A stretch of 64,000 nucleotides of DNA from Warburgia ugandensis (lineage: Eukaryota; Streptophyta; Magnoliopsida; Canellales; Canellaceae): NCBI GenBank assembly GCA_035236585.1, contig CP141127.1, positions 76,489,495-76,553,494 on the forward strand. Direction: 5' to 3'. The number at the start of each line of letters is the position of its first letter. Within the stretch, counting starts at the first letter, position 1. Shown here one piece after another: positions 39,218 to 50,846 of this stretch. Both the position numbers and the translations under genes were made by a program. The notes under the pieces were generated by a model that saw only the letters and a list, made by a program, of their open reading frames with translations, did not search any database and was not told where the DNA came from.

Positions 39218-41170
39218 TGCCCTAAATCATTTCTTAGGTTTCATATAGCCTATCAATTTCAACAAATTTCTTAGAAAATTAATGGTACATCTAACTCATT
39301 AGATTCACTAATATAAGTTATAAATGAAGCATGAAATAAGTAGAAAAAAATTAGGAAATATTATGCCTTAAAATTAATGGAAAAACATCCTAAAAAAATC
39401 AATGAAATTATTACCTAAAACTACCATAGAAAATCTTAGAAAAGAGTTCCTAACCTTCTCTTAGCTTAGCTAAGTTTCTACCCATGCTTAGGATGGTTGA
39501 AAAATAGTCCTAACCTTCTCTTAGCTTAGCCAAGTTTCTACCCATGCTTAGGATGGTTGAAAACTAGTCCTAAGGTGGCTAAAATATTTATTAATTCCTG
39601 GGCTAATCATATGATAAAGTAAACTATAAATCTAAGCTAAAACAAAGTACATTGACTATAACTAAAGCATGTAAGAAAATCTATCTAAAAGAAATTAATA
39701 AACACTTAGAATATTAGCATCTAAACATCATAACTCAACATTCAAAATAAACAAGAGAAGAATTATATTCTATGCAAACTAATTTTTAAATCATAACAAG
39801 TGTATAATAACACTTCAAAGTAAGCAAAAAGGAAACAAGAACCACACTATGATGAAACTTGAAATAAACTAAAACAATATATATAATCTAAACTTCTAAA
39901 CACTAAAACTAACAAAGAGAATAAAGAACTTTATTAAATTTTAATGTTTAAACCATCATAAGAAAAATAAAATAAAACACAATACAAAAACTCCCCCAGA
40001 TTGGAAGTAGACAACTAAGATCATCCTTGATGTGTCATGCATTATCTCTAAGATCTTCTCCAACCAAGTAAATACAAGAACCTCCTTCAAAACATAGTGA
40101 AACAATTCTTTCTCTCTTATTGTCTTACTAATTAAATAGAAGAGAGAAAAACCATAACAAGCCACACCCCTTAGAAAAATCAAACATAAATGACTTGTAG
40201 GGGAAAATCTATCTAAGAGAATGAGAGATAGAGAAAGAAAACACAAGACAGTGGTGTCCATACTTCTCTAGCTAGCAGCCAAGAGAAACAGTCCAAAGAT
40301 GAGAAACATTAAGCTCCAAACTCCTCTCTCAAGGATGTCCCAAGTCTCCTCTCTTTTTCCCTAAGTATAAAGCATTAATAGCCTAAAAAGTCTCCTCCCC
40401 TAAGGACGTCTCCCCTTGTGGGAGACTACTCCTTTTTTTCTTTTTCTTTTTTTAAATTACATGTCCAATAGGAGCCCCCTTACTCTTGTAAAAACATGAA
40501 TTTTCTTCTCCTAATGTGAGGTACTCTCATCTATCCACCTTTCCTAAGTGTCACGCACTCCCATTGGCCCAACTACGTAGATCCCCTTATTTGATTTCTC
40601 ATAATCTTTCAAAACTATCAAAGTTCATCCACTCTTTCTCTCTCTCCTTACTACCTCTATATGCTCCTAAAAGTCCTCTAAAGTAGCTAATTCATTCACA
40701 TAAGAAAACATCCAATTTAGGAGCTCTTAGGAGAGAGCCTAGCTTTGCATAAATCTTGGCCATTGATGCATCATAAAACTTGTAAATTCTTAACCATAGC
40801 TTTCTTATTTATTCAAGCTCCAAACTTGAATATTTTTTTCCCTTTTTTCATGTAAAAATATTTTCTCCAAATAGGAGGAAAAATGTGTTATTATATGGTG
40901 CATGTGATGGAGATAGACAGAGACAGAGAGTGGGTGAATAAATGATTGCAAGTGGGCCACCCTTGCATGGATTTTCTAACTTAGGAAAAGTACAAAATGT
41001 GAAGCTTGTTTGTGGTAGTATGGGATCCCATGTTGTTGTGGTTGCATGGTTTCACTTGTAAGCTTTGTAGGTGGTAAGGTGATGAATGCTTGCATAAAAA
41101 ATCTTGTCACCTTTCCTATAGATTTTCTAGTTCTAGATAAACAATCATTCATTAATGAAAAGAATTAAAT
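39216..41170 (-). mobile_element. LTR-like repeat (F family), empty-site copy
   Basis: The reverse complement matches 53750-54785 followed by 56828-57000. Shared blocks include the AGGTGGATAGATGAG / CTTAGGAAAGGTGG region, AAGGGGAGAC, CACATTAGGAGAAG, GACACATCAAGGATGATC and TTATTTCATGCTTCATTTATA. It lacks the solo LTR present in the other copy. A 60-bp tandem pair lies at 39448-39567. It abuts the protease remnant at 41190. Confidence 0.75.
39448..39567. repeat. Tandem duplication, two 60-bp units
   Basis: TCCTAACCTTCTCTTAGCTT...GGTTGAAAA repeats with exact 60-bp period and only two or three differences. Confidence 0.95.
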
Positions 41171-41189
41171 ACCAGTCATTCTGGGATAA

Positions 41190-43326
41190 CCATTTTTGGC
41201 TACGTCCAATGCCTTAAGTAACTGCAGAAATGGTGTAGTAAAACAATCCTTTGGTAATATGACATTAAAGCCAAATATCTTTAGCATTTGTAAGCAACCT
41301 AGTAATATCTCTAATGACTTGCCTAGTATAAATGTGATAAATTTAGTTGTGCAAGATCAATTTCTTTCATTTTCCTTATCAGACCCACTTGAGGCCTATT
41401 TGGCCTACTTTAATGAGTTTAATGAAGATAATCAATAGAGAAAGTTAGTGCCCTCCTTGATTCTATTCCTATTATGGACATAGACAAATGGAAACCTTGT
41501 TCTAAGTAACTTCCACGGAGGGAGTCCACTTCAATTCCATCATCAGTTGAACCTCCTAAGCTTGAATTGAAAACTCTACTATCAAATTTAAAATATGATA
41601 TATATAGGAGAAAAAATAGTTTTTCTATGATAATTTTCTTTCACTTAGAGATATCTTAGGAGGAACAATTATTAAACACTAAAGAAACATAAAAGTGTGA
41701 TAGGATGGACCCTAGTAGACATTAAAGGTATTAACCTTTTAATCTGTACTGATAGGATCTACGTAGAGGATGACGCTAAACCATGTCTTCAGTTGCACAG
41801 AAGGTTAAATATGAAGGATGTGGTTAAAGCAGAAGTCCTTAAGTTGCTTGATGTGGGGATCATCTATCCCGTAAGTGATAGAAAATGGGTGAATCCAACT
41901 CAAGTAGTTCCAAAGAAGTCTAGAGTGATATTGATCACTAATGCTAACAAATGAATTAATTCCTAATAGAGCTACCACTAGTTGGTGTATGTGTATTAAA
42001 TATAGAAAGTTGAATGCTATCACTAGGAAGACCATTTTCCTTTGCGCTTTGTTGATCAGATGTTAGAAAGGGTTGCATGACATCAATATTACTATTTTCT
42101 ATATGGTTATTTTCTATATAACTAGATAGAAATTGCATCTGAGGATTAGAAAAAGACCAACTTTACATGTCCTTTTGACACCTTTGCCTACAAAAGAATG
42201 TCATTGGGATTATGTAATGCTCCTACCACAATTTAACACTACATGTTGTATATATTTAGTGATATGGAAGAGAGAATTTTAGATATCTTTATGGATGAAT
42301 TTTTTGTTTTTGGTGATTCATTTGACACATATCTTAGAATTTTAAGAAAAGTCTTAAGTTGTTATAAGGAGAAGAACGTATTGCTTAATTGGGATAAGTT
42401 TCATTTCATGGTTCCTAAGAGAATTGTCCTTCGATACATAGTGTTATCCAAAGGAATAGAGGTGGATACAGTCAAATTTGAACTAATTACCAATCTACCC
42501 ATTCTAAAATCTATTAAGGATATTTGCTCATTCCTAGGTCATGCTGTTTTTTATAAGAGGTTTATTAATGACTTTCAATTCAATATCCAGACAGTTGTGT
42601 CACCTCCTAACAAATGATACCCCTTTTTAGTGGACTATTGATTGTCAAAAAGCTTTTAGCTGAAGGATAAGTTAACTACTTCACCTATTATGTAGCTACC
42701 TAATTGCATCCTACCCATTGAAATCATGTGTGATGCTAGTGATTATGTTGTTGGTACTAGGATAGGGAAAAGACAAAAAGCCATGTGTCATCTACTATGC
42801 AAGTAGGATCCTCAATATTACTCAAATGAATTATTCCACTATGGGGAAAGAACTCTAGAAGTTCTCTTTGCCTTGGATAAGTTCAGGCCTTACTTAATTG
42901 GTTCTAAAATAGTATATTCGCCAATCATTCATCCCCTAAGTATTCTCTTTCCAAGAAGAATGCTAAGCCCAAACTAATTAGATGGATTCTTCTAGTCCAA
43001 GGGTTTGACATTTAGATAAAAAGACAAAAAAGAGAGTAGAGAATGTTGTAGTTGATCATTTATCTTGCCTAGGCCTAACAAAACTATTGGATGAGTTGCT
43101 AATTAAAGACACTTTCTCTGATGAGAAACTTTTTCATGTTTCCCATCCTCACTGGTTGTTGATATTGAAAATTATTTAGTCACATGGAAGAATCCTAAAC
43201 ATTGGAGTAAACAAGTGAAGCAAAAAAAAATTCCAATATCAAGAACTACTTTTAGGATGATCCATACTTGTTTAAGTATTGCCACCTCAAATAATTAGGG
43301 GTTGTGTACCCGACATTGAACAAAAT
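41190..43326 (+). pseudogene. Athila-like pol: protease end, RT, RNase H, start of integrase
   Basis: 41196-41438 gives NGVVKQSFGNMTLKPNIF and LVVQDQFL, the segment after the Athila protease core. From 41697, IGWTLVDIKGIN, CTDRIYVEDDAKP, VLKLLDVGIIYPVSD and VNPTQVVPKKS are the N-terminal RT blocks. A degraded palm follows (CIKYRKLNAI near 41995, MSLGLCNAP near 42200, IFMDEFFVFGDSFDTYL from 42276, SFLGHAVFYKRFI near 42530). The YxDD box reads F-M-D-E, so the second catalytic Asp is lost. RNase H pieces (CDASDYVVG, LDKFRPYLIGSK, VVDHLSCL) lie at 42640-43080. The integrase finger starts in the GCVPDIEQN-like reading at 43300 and is cut at 43326 by a solo LTR. gag is absent upstream. Confidence 0.88.
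43322..43326. repeat. Target site duplication AAAAT (left)
   Basis: Matches 45167-45171. Confidence 0.9.
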
Positions 43327-45166
43327 TGTGGCAACCCGAGTCATTGAAATACATTTTTGTTATTCATTTTCAAATGGTGGTCAACCAATTTTGCAAACAT
43401 TTTGAAAACTTAAGCAACGAAATTTTTTTTCTTTGAAATTCTTTTCAGAAAACCCAAATGCCACATTTCACTCACTTATACATATATAATTTTGTGTACA
43501 GCATATGTTTCCAAAGAAACTTATTTTATTAAAATTTTAGGATTGATCCAGTGGTTCACATACACAACCCCTTTGTTACATCTTATGTCCAAAATACACA
43601 AATCAAAATACAATCCAATCCTTTCACAAATGTATATAGTCTTGATTAACAGTATGGTCTTTGTATTCTCTTGTCGTATCCCTTCAGTCCTTCCTTTCTC
43701 TATCTAAGATATTATAAACATTCAAACATTTACAATATTTTAGCAAGCTATGCTTGGTAGGGGATTCAAGAACATATAGAATTGTATAATTCAAGAGTAC
43801 AGTATTTATAATAATCATATTCCATATGAATCACATAATTCAATTTTCATGAACTATAACATATGCGATCATTCTATCATATAATTATCATGTAACATCT
43901 ACTATGATAATTCCAAACCACTCACCACTATATTGTATGTATATATATAAGGTTAAAAACTATGAAAAATAGTCAATATCTCAAATATCAATAACCATAC
44001 TTAGATATACTGAGTTGATAAATCATCCAGACTTTTGCTCGGAAAAAACTCCCTCATTAGGGTAGTATTGGCATCTCACTATGCCATGCATCATATACAA
44101 AATACTCAAGGACTACCATGCTGTAGTTTGATCCATACTAGCGCTCTTGGATAGCTGCCCTATTCACCACTTATACCATGGTGAAAAATATTGTCACTAC
44201 TCGTATAGGGAGACAGGACTTTCATAGTGAGGCCTTCCCATAATTGCCCCACCTAATTTTTAGACTCTCTTTGGGCAAGGTATCATAATATCATCAAATT
44301 TCAAGAAGCGAATGGCCAAACCCTCATAACTTCTCTAGCATAGCATCCTTAGGATTATGCCTATTTAAAACAAAACCACAAGCCTCCATGCTTGTATCTA
44401 AAATATTTATTGTACATCTTAGATAATCTGTCTGTTTATATTATCATTCTTGTATTTATTCAATATCCTCATACTAAGGATACAATTTTATTTCTAGATT
44501 TAGGGATCCTCATTTACAATGAATGACACCCATATTCGTATAAGTTTAGGGATTAATCATTTATTATAAATGATCACCATTTCCTTTAATTTAGTATTCA
44601 TATACCAAATGTTATTAAGTGTAAGGATACTCATTTGATACAAATGATATCCATTATTATTATGTTCTTATCTAAGTTTAAGGGTAATCATAAATGATAC
44701 TTAGGTATTTATTATGTATTCCATCTAATTTCAATAGTTACCTCCATTCATATACATGAATTATGATTCAAATGTAACTAAGCATGTTATCATTCTTAAG
44801 CATTATAATGTCTATGTATAATAACAATTTCATAGGCCATAGGTCTTGTATTCTTAAAGTTCCACCAACCTTCATGTAGTGATCCATCCCTTCAGATCCT
44901 CCATAATTGACGTATGTAATTTGTTAATACATACATACTGTAATTGTTTGTACAATAAGGATTTTTCATCCAGACTTAGAATTTGACGTACTTACAGTCA
45001 TTCTGATCGATTTTTCAAGTACAATCCAAATATCTAAGTTTTGATTCTTAATTTTATTTTTATAAAATGAATTTTCCTGGAACTCAAAGTTCCAGTTCCA
45101 CTTTTAAAATTTTAACTTTTAATTTTTAATAATTCAATTATATTCATAAAAATTGGGGTTGTTACA
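43327..45166 (-). mobile_element. Solo LTR, 1840 bp, nested in the Athila-like integrase
   Basis: Plus-strand ends TGTGGCAACCC...GGGGTTGTTACA; on its sense (minus) strand it runs TGTAACAACCCC to GGGTTGCCACA. AAAAT flanks both sides. The distal half matches 1960-3369. The AATAAAAT word near its 3' end could serve as polyadenylation signal. Deleting it with one AAAAT brings the two halves of the integrase finger back into one reading. Confidence 0.94.
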
Positions 45167-45171
45167 AAAAT
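45167..45171. repeat. Target site duplication AAAAT (right)
   Basis: Matches 43322-43326. Confidence 0.9.
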
Positions 45172-46250
45172 AGTGTCATCTCCTTCTATCATTCAGAGTA
45201 TGTGGTGGACATTTTTTGCATAGAAAGCTAATGCAAAGATTTAGCAATGTGGTTTTATTGGACCTTTAAAGATGCACATGTGTACTGTAAATTATGTGAG
45301 CGATGTTAAAATTTAGGATGAATAACATGAAGAAATATGATGCCTCTTAACCGTATCCGTGTCATCAAAGGTTTTACTATTGAGGCAATGATTTCATGGG
45401 ACCTTTTAGCTATGTTTATATATTATTGGATATAGACTATGTGTCCAAATGGATTGAGGCTATCCCATGTAGACATAATGATCATAATATAGTTGTTGAA
45501 TTCTTAAAATAAAACATTTTTTTCTAGATTTGGAATGCCTCAAGCCAGTATAAGTGATAACAATACACACATTTACAACAAGGCCTTTGAAGCACTCATG
45601 AAAAAATATAACATTACCCATAAAGTTGTTATTCCATATCGCCACAAACAAATGAACATGTAGAAGTATCTAATTAGTCTATTAAATAAATTCTTTAAAA
45701 GATTATTAATCCTAATCATAAGGATTGATCTCTTCGACTAATTGATGTGCTTTGGGCTTACAAGATTGCGCATCAGACCATGATTGGCATGTCTCCATAT
45801 CATATCATAAACAGTAAGGCTCGCCATTTACCGATGGAATTGGAACACATAGCCTATTTGGTAATAAAAACCTTAAATAAGGCAACTCACATAGAAAGTT
45901 CTAACTTAATGAGGTGGAAGAAATTAGGCAGGAAGCTTATAAAAGTAATAGGATTTATAAGGAAAAAATAAAAATTTTTATGATAAAAATATAATGAGAA
46001 AATCCTTTACTTCATTCTAGAAAGTTCTTTTGTATAATTCTAGGCTTCACCTATTTCCATGAAAGCTTAAATCTTGATGGAACAATCCATATATAGTCAA
46101 ACAAGTTTCTTCATAGGGACTATCCAAATTGAGGATGCTAGGACTGGCCTTACTTTTAATTGAATGGTTAATACTTAAAGCCTTTCTTAAAATATAAGAA
46201 TCCAGAAGATGAGTCCACAACTCTGGATGATCCTAGTTTTCAAGACTAAA
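45167..46250 (+). pseudogene. Athila-like integrase, continued
   Basis: Resumes the finger: VISFYHSEY, then AHVYCKLCERC with the Cys pair. The core shows LLDIDYVSKWIEAIP (first Asp, near 45430), ISDNNTHIYNKAFEALMKKY (second Asp, near 45560) and, after a frameshift, the HVEVSN reading with the Glu near 45660. LWAYKIAHQTMIGMSPYHII and ARHLPMELEHIAY (45750-45860) are the Athila-specific continuation of the domain. Beyond 46010, LHLFPWKLKS-like and EDARTGLTF-like fragments mark the C-terminal tail, ending near 46245. Several stops and frame changes make it inactive. Confidence 0.86.
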
Positions 46251-47146
46251 TGGAGCTATCCCTCTATTTAGAATTAGTTGTTTTCTACATCACCCACATT
46301 TTAAAATTGGGGACAACATTTCTTTCAGGTTGCGGGTGTAGAATTCTAGCAAAAAAAAATTATTTTCTTGATTTAAAAAAGAAAAAATTAAATATTTTAG
46401 AAATTTAAAAGTTTTGACAATTCTTGCACTATGATGAGAACAGGATTTTCTAAAGTATAGTCTAGCTAACTTTAATTTATTAATAGAATTGTATATGATT
46501 AATTCATGACTTTACTCATTTTCTAAAGTAGTTATAACATAGAGATCTTGAAGAAATTCAATGGAGACTTATAACCTAAGTGAGTATTAGAGCCATTCTT
46601 TCTTTTGAGTGTTATAAATGTTCATTTTTTTTCTTTAGAATGCTTAATTTAAATATTGATCCCACCAACTCTTAAATTTGGCCAATTACTTAAATTACTA
46701 GAGTATTACATTTAAAATTCTAGAAGTTCATTGAATATGATAGGTTATATGAAACCTAAAAAATAATATATGCCATCCTTTTTATAAACATAGAAGACAT
46801 AAAGCTTACTAAGAAACATTTTTACCACTAGTTACCCAATTTGAGCATCATATATAAGCTTTTCTTTTGTTACCCAAATCACCTTTGCCCATAAATAACC
46901 TAGTATAAATTAACCATTACTCATTTTCTTTGAAATATAAGTTGGAGATGAATGAGGAAGTACCTTCAAGTTGCAAAGAAAGGTAGAAAAATGAATATCG
47001 AGAAAATAAATGTTCTTCAAAGAGATATAAAAGTTGCAAAAAAATGAAATGAATGAAGAATTTAGAAAATTGAAGAAATATTCACTTAGTACAAAGCAAA
47101 GAAAAATTTCAACTTTAGCAGATGACCTCTACTTATTTTTGAAGAA
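46251..47146 (+). other. Athila 3' internal region, non-coding
   Basis: Follows the end of pol. No envelope-like frame is recognisable and both strands are full of stops. TTTTAAAATTGGGGACAAC near 46300 resembles a polypurine-type word, but no LTR starts there. Confidence 0.4.
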
Positions 47147-47844
47147 CTTTGAATATCCTTAGAGGAACCTTGTCCCAAGCCAATGTTTCGTCCTAATATA
47201 AGACCTATTGATTTTAGGAAGATTATGGTCATGATGAGGATATGAATGGATAGGATTTAAAGAGTAATATGTCTAGGTATTCAAAGGTAATGTTATCCTT
47301 TCTGAAAGGATGAAAACTAAATTCCTTAATAACTCTCATTCCTTCATGAGTATATGTGAGATAAATTTATTAATTATGCTCACATATTTAAAAGAGAGAT
47401 GTGATTTTAACCCTTTATCAAAGAGTTTTTATTTTTGAGTGTATGTCATTAATGAGTATTAAGGTAAAAACATATTTTAGATGATGCTCAAAAGATATAG
47501 TCTACTTAGAGATAAAGATTACTATATATGTGGATTGCAAACACACACGCACTCTCTAAGATTTGAGCTTAAATGAAATGTATTTTGTATATGGGTAGGA
47601 TTTTAAATTTTTTATCAATTTTATTAATATGCTAAAGTTGATAAATTTATTGAAGATAATTCCTTGAGATAAAAGTGGGAGTTGGTTTAAAAATGACTTT
47701 TGGAATTTAGTGGGTAAGTTCTTTACAAGCTCTCATGAGCCTTAACTCATCCACTAAGGGTAAGCTAAGGGTTTAAACGCCTATATTATGTGCTAAATGC
47801 AATTGTGAGTACCAACGAAAATGACAAATTGTAATAAAATAGTT
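47147..47844 (+). repeat. Athila 3' region, copy 1
   Basis: Aligns with 50100-50770 in the same direction: TTTCRTCCTAATA-AGACCT, ATATGTGAGATA, AAGAGAGATRT, CAAAACATA-TTTT-GAT, TTAGAGATA..., and ACTAAATGCAA preceded by CTCATGAGCCTTAACTCATCC. The LTR at 47845 cuts it before the polypurine tract. Confidence 0.65.
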
Positions 47845-50056
47845 TTTTGAGTGTTCAATTTTAGCTAAAATATCTTTAAAATAACATCTAAATAGATAAC
47901 CTAATCAATCAATTTTGAAATTTTAGATTAAGTGTGCATTTTAGCCCCAATTGATCATCTAACCGTTGATTCATAAAATTTAAGGTTAGATGATCATCAA
48001 AGTAGATCAAATGAACACATAATGGTTAAGATGACTCTGATTAGGTTTTAAGATCTATGATATTATGATTGATACCTACTTCAGTGAAGACTACTCTATA
48101 ATCTTGGATTCCTTTGAAGAAAGGAGTACTAAGGTACTTTATGGCCTGGTATTAAGGAGTTACTGATCAACCAAATTGGAAAAGGGATGGCTTAGATCGA
48201 GCTAATCAGTACTAGATCATCCTCATTCTACAATGACATTACAACGCAAGATGAACCAAGAAATTGGCCAATGAGAGAAAGAGGCACATGGACTGCTACA
48301 TTTTAGCCCCAATTGATCATTTAATCATTGATTCATAAAATTTAAGTTTAGATGATCATCAAAGCAAATCAAATGAATAAATAATGGTTAAGATGACTCT
48401 AATTAGGTTTTAGTTGTTGCTAATCAACAAGATAGGAAAAAGGATGGCTTATATCGAGCTGATCAGTACTAGATCATCCTCATTCTAAAATGACACTACA
48501 AGGCAAGATGAACCCAAAAATTGGTCAATGAGAGAAAGAGGCACATGGACAACTACTTGAGGGAACCCGTAAGAAAGAAAAAAAAAAGGAAAGTTTTGTA
48601 AAAGGAATGAAAAAAGAAGGAAAGGAAGATGAAACTTAGAAAGGGAGGAAATTGAAGTACAAGAAGAAGGTATGATGAAAGAAGAAAGGGCGAATAGTGA
48701 AGAAAATCCTACAAAAGGAATGAATGAAAGAAGGAAAGGGGAAAACAAATTTATAAGAAGGAAGAAGCTTTAAAAACTGAAGAAGGAATAGAAATTGTAG
48801 GCCATGAAAAAAAGAGAAAAAATATAGCTTAAGAGGAAGAGGGGACCCAAAGAATGGCTTGACCACAAAAATTTTGTAAGGGGGGGGAGCTAGTAGAGCT
48901 CCTCTGGTGGGACTTCATCATAATAGACTAAAGGAGGAGACTGAGGCAAATCTCTTTACCGTAGGATTGTAATAGGGAGCTCCTTCAAAGAGCTCCATAG
49001 AAGATCCTCAGCCGTCATTCCCTCCATCTCTATTCACCATTCCCTATCCATCTCTCCCTTGTTCACTCCTCCCATCATTCATCATTCTCAATCCCTCATT
49101 CCTAGCCTTTCATCATTGTCCCCCATTTTTCATTGTTTCCTGCACTCTTTCTCTCTCACTTCCTTGTATCAATCATTTTCATCTTCTTAATCCACCACCA
49201 TACTTTCCAAATTTCTTTCTTTCTTTAACACATTTCCATTATTCATGGAAAACCTAATTTGGGTTTCTCCCAATCCCCATTCTCTCCCTTCATTTCTCCC
49301 TATGCCTTCTTCCACGTTCATCATCTTCCCCATTTCAATTAAAACTAGAAAAATAGAAAATTCCATTTTTGCCCTTTCCAACCTCTCTTTAATTTCATTT
49401 AAGTCCATGTATTGTCTTTTTCCCTATTTTATCTTTCTTTATTTTGTCCTTTTCTCAAAAAGTTTGTGAACTATTCCAAATCAATCCATGTTTGGCTTTT
49501 AACTTAACCAAATCAATGCTTCAGCTTTAAGCAACACGACTAGATTAATTTTTATTCTTTTTCCCTTTAGAATTGAAATCAATTTTCAAATCTTCATCTT
49601 AGTTCAATTCTTAGCTGATCCATTGGATTTGATCTTACATATGTAGTCTAGATTGTCAACCTTCCAATTCATAATTTCTTCCATTGATCTAGATTATTAA
49701 TTTTTTGAAAAATTTGCTTAATCCAACCATTGAATCAATAATCAAAGATATCACTAATGGATTAGTGAGGATTGATTAACTTGGAAGTCATTAGATTTAC
49801 AAAAAAAATCTATGATCAAGCTAGGGAAGTTGAATTTAGTTTGTTATGTTGTTTACTTTCTTTTCTTTTAAATTTAGAATCACGTACTTTTTAGTTAATC
49901 AATAGATCTGAGTTTTTATTACACTGCTAGTTAGTTTTTTTTATTTTTGTTAATTTTGTATAGTTCAAATTTTACTTGAACTTCACTTTTTAAGTCGAGT
50001 CCCCGTATGATTGATGCGTACTTGCACAAACTATACTATAGTAGAAGACCTTTACA
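47845..50056 (+). mobile_element. L-family LTR between two 3' regions
   Basis: Begins near TTTTTGAGTGTTCAATTTTAGC (decayed TGTTAAGTG...) and closes with TTTAAGTCGAGTCCCCGTATG, GCGTACTTGCACAAACTATACTATAGTAG and GACCTTTACA. Inside are a tandem duplication (47939-48556) and a purine-rich stretch (48570-48760). No clear target duplication was found, so it may be a solo LTR or the joint of two recombined elements. Confidence 0.7.
47939..48556. repeat. Tandem duplication inside the LTR
   Basis: TTTTAGCCCCAATTGATCAT...GGCACATGGAC occurs at 47939-48300 and again at 48301-48556. The first unit is about 100 bp longer, having the 48055-48170 block that the second lacks. Confidence 0.88.
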
Positions 50057-50829
50057 TATTATTCTAAATAGTTCTTATTTACCCTTATATCCATTTCTTT
50101 GATAACCCTAACCTAAGACCGTGTTTCATCCTAATAGAAGACCTAAATTGATCTTAGGAATAGTATGGCTTGGATGTGTTTATGAATGAGTAGGGATTTT
50201 TGGTGGGATATAACAATCGTAATAGTTGATGTCCTTTGATGAGACCTTATCAATTTTTTTCTAAGTTATTGTTCTTTGGTACGAGATATGTGAGATACTT
50301 TGGCTTTGATCAATATTATTCTACATGCATATGAAAGAGAGATATACTCCTTTATGAGTAACTTCTTTCTGAGTGACAAGAGCATCTTGTGAGAAATAAA
50401 GTCAAAACATACTTTTGGATAACAATTTAGGTTATCATTTACTTAGAAATTGATAATTATGTATATATTGGCTATATTCACACATTTTCGCTCTAGGTTT
50501 GATTAAATAATGGAATATCTTTAGCATAAGGGTAGAATTATAAAATTTTGCGCATTTTTATTAGCATACTAAAGTTAGGAGTTCAATGAAAGCTGAATAG
50601 AAGAAAATTCTCAAAGATAAATAATGGACTTTTGAAAATGTTTTGAAATGTTTATGGGTATCATTTCTGAAAACTCTTACGAGACTATAACTCGTCCTCT
50701 AGGATTAACCTAGGGATTTAAATGCTTTCTACATATACTAAATGAAGACAATGATGCTTGTGAAAGTGGTTAGGATTTTTAGAATTTTCTTCTTTATTTT
50801 CTATTTTTATAGTTTTGCTTGAGGACGAG
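50057..50829 (+). repeat. Athila 3' region, copy 2
   Basis: Second, diverged version of 47147-47844. Unlike copy 1 it continues to TTTGCTTGAGGACGAGCAAA, a well-known word shortly before the 3' LTR of Athila/Tat elements, and then the polypurine tract. Confidence 0.7.
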
Positions 50830-50846
50830 CAAAATGTAAGTCTGGG
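50830..50846 (+). promoter_or_regulatory. Polypurine tract of the plus-strand Athila-like element
   Basis: ATGTAAGTCTGGGG ends exactly where the LTR starts with TGTTCAATAT. The AAGTYTGGGG word directly before the LTR is characteristic of Athila/Tat elements. Confidence 0.85.
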
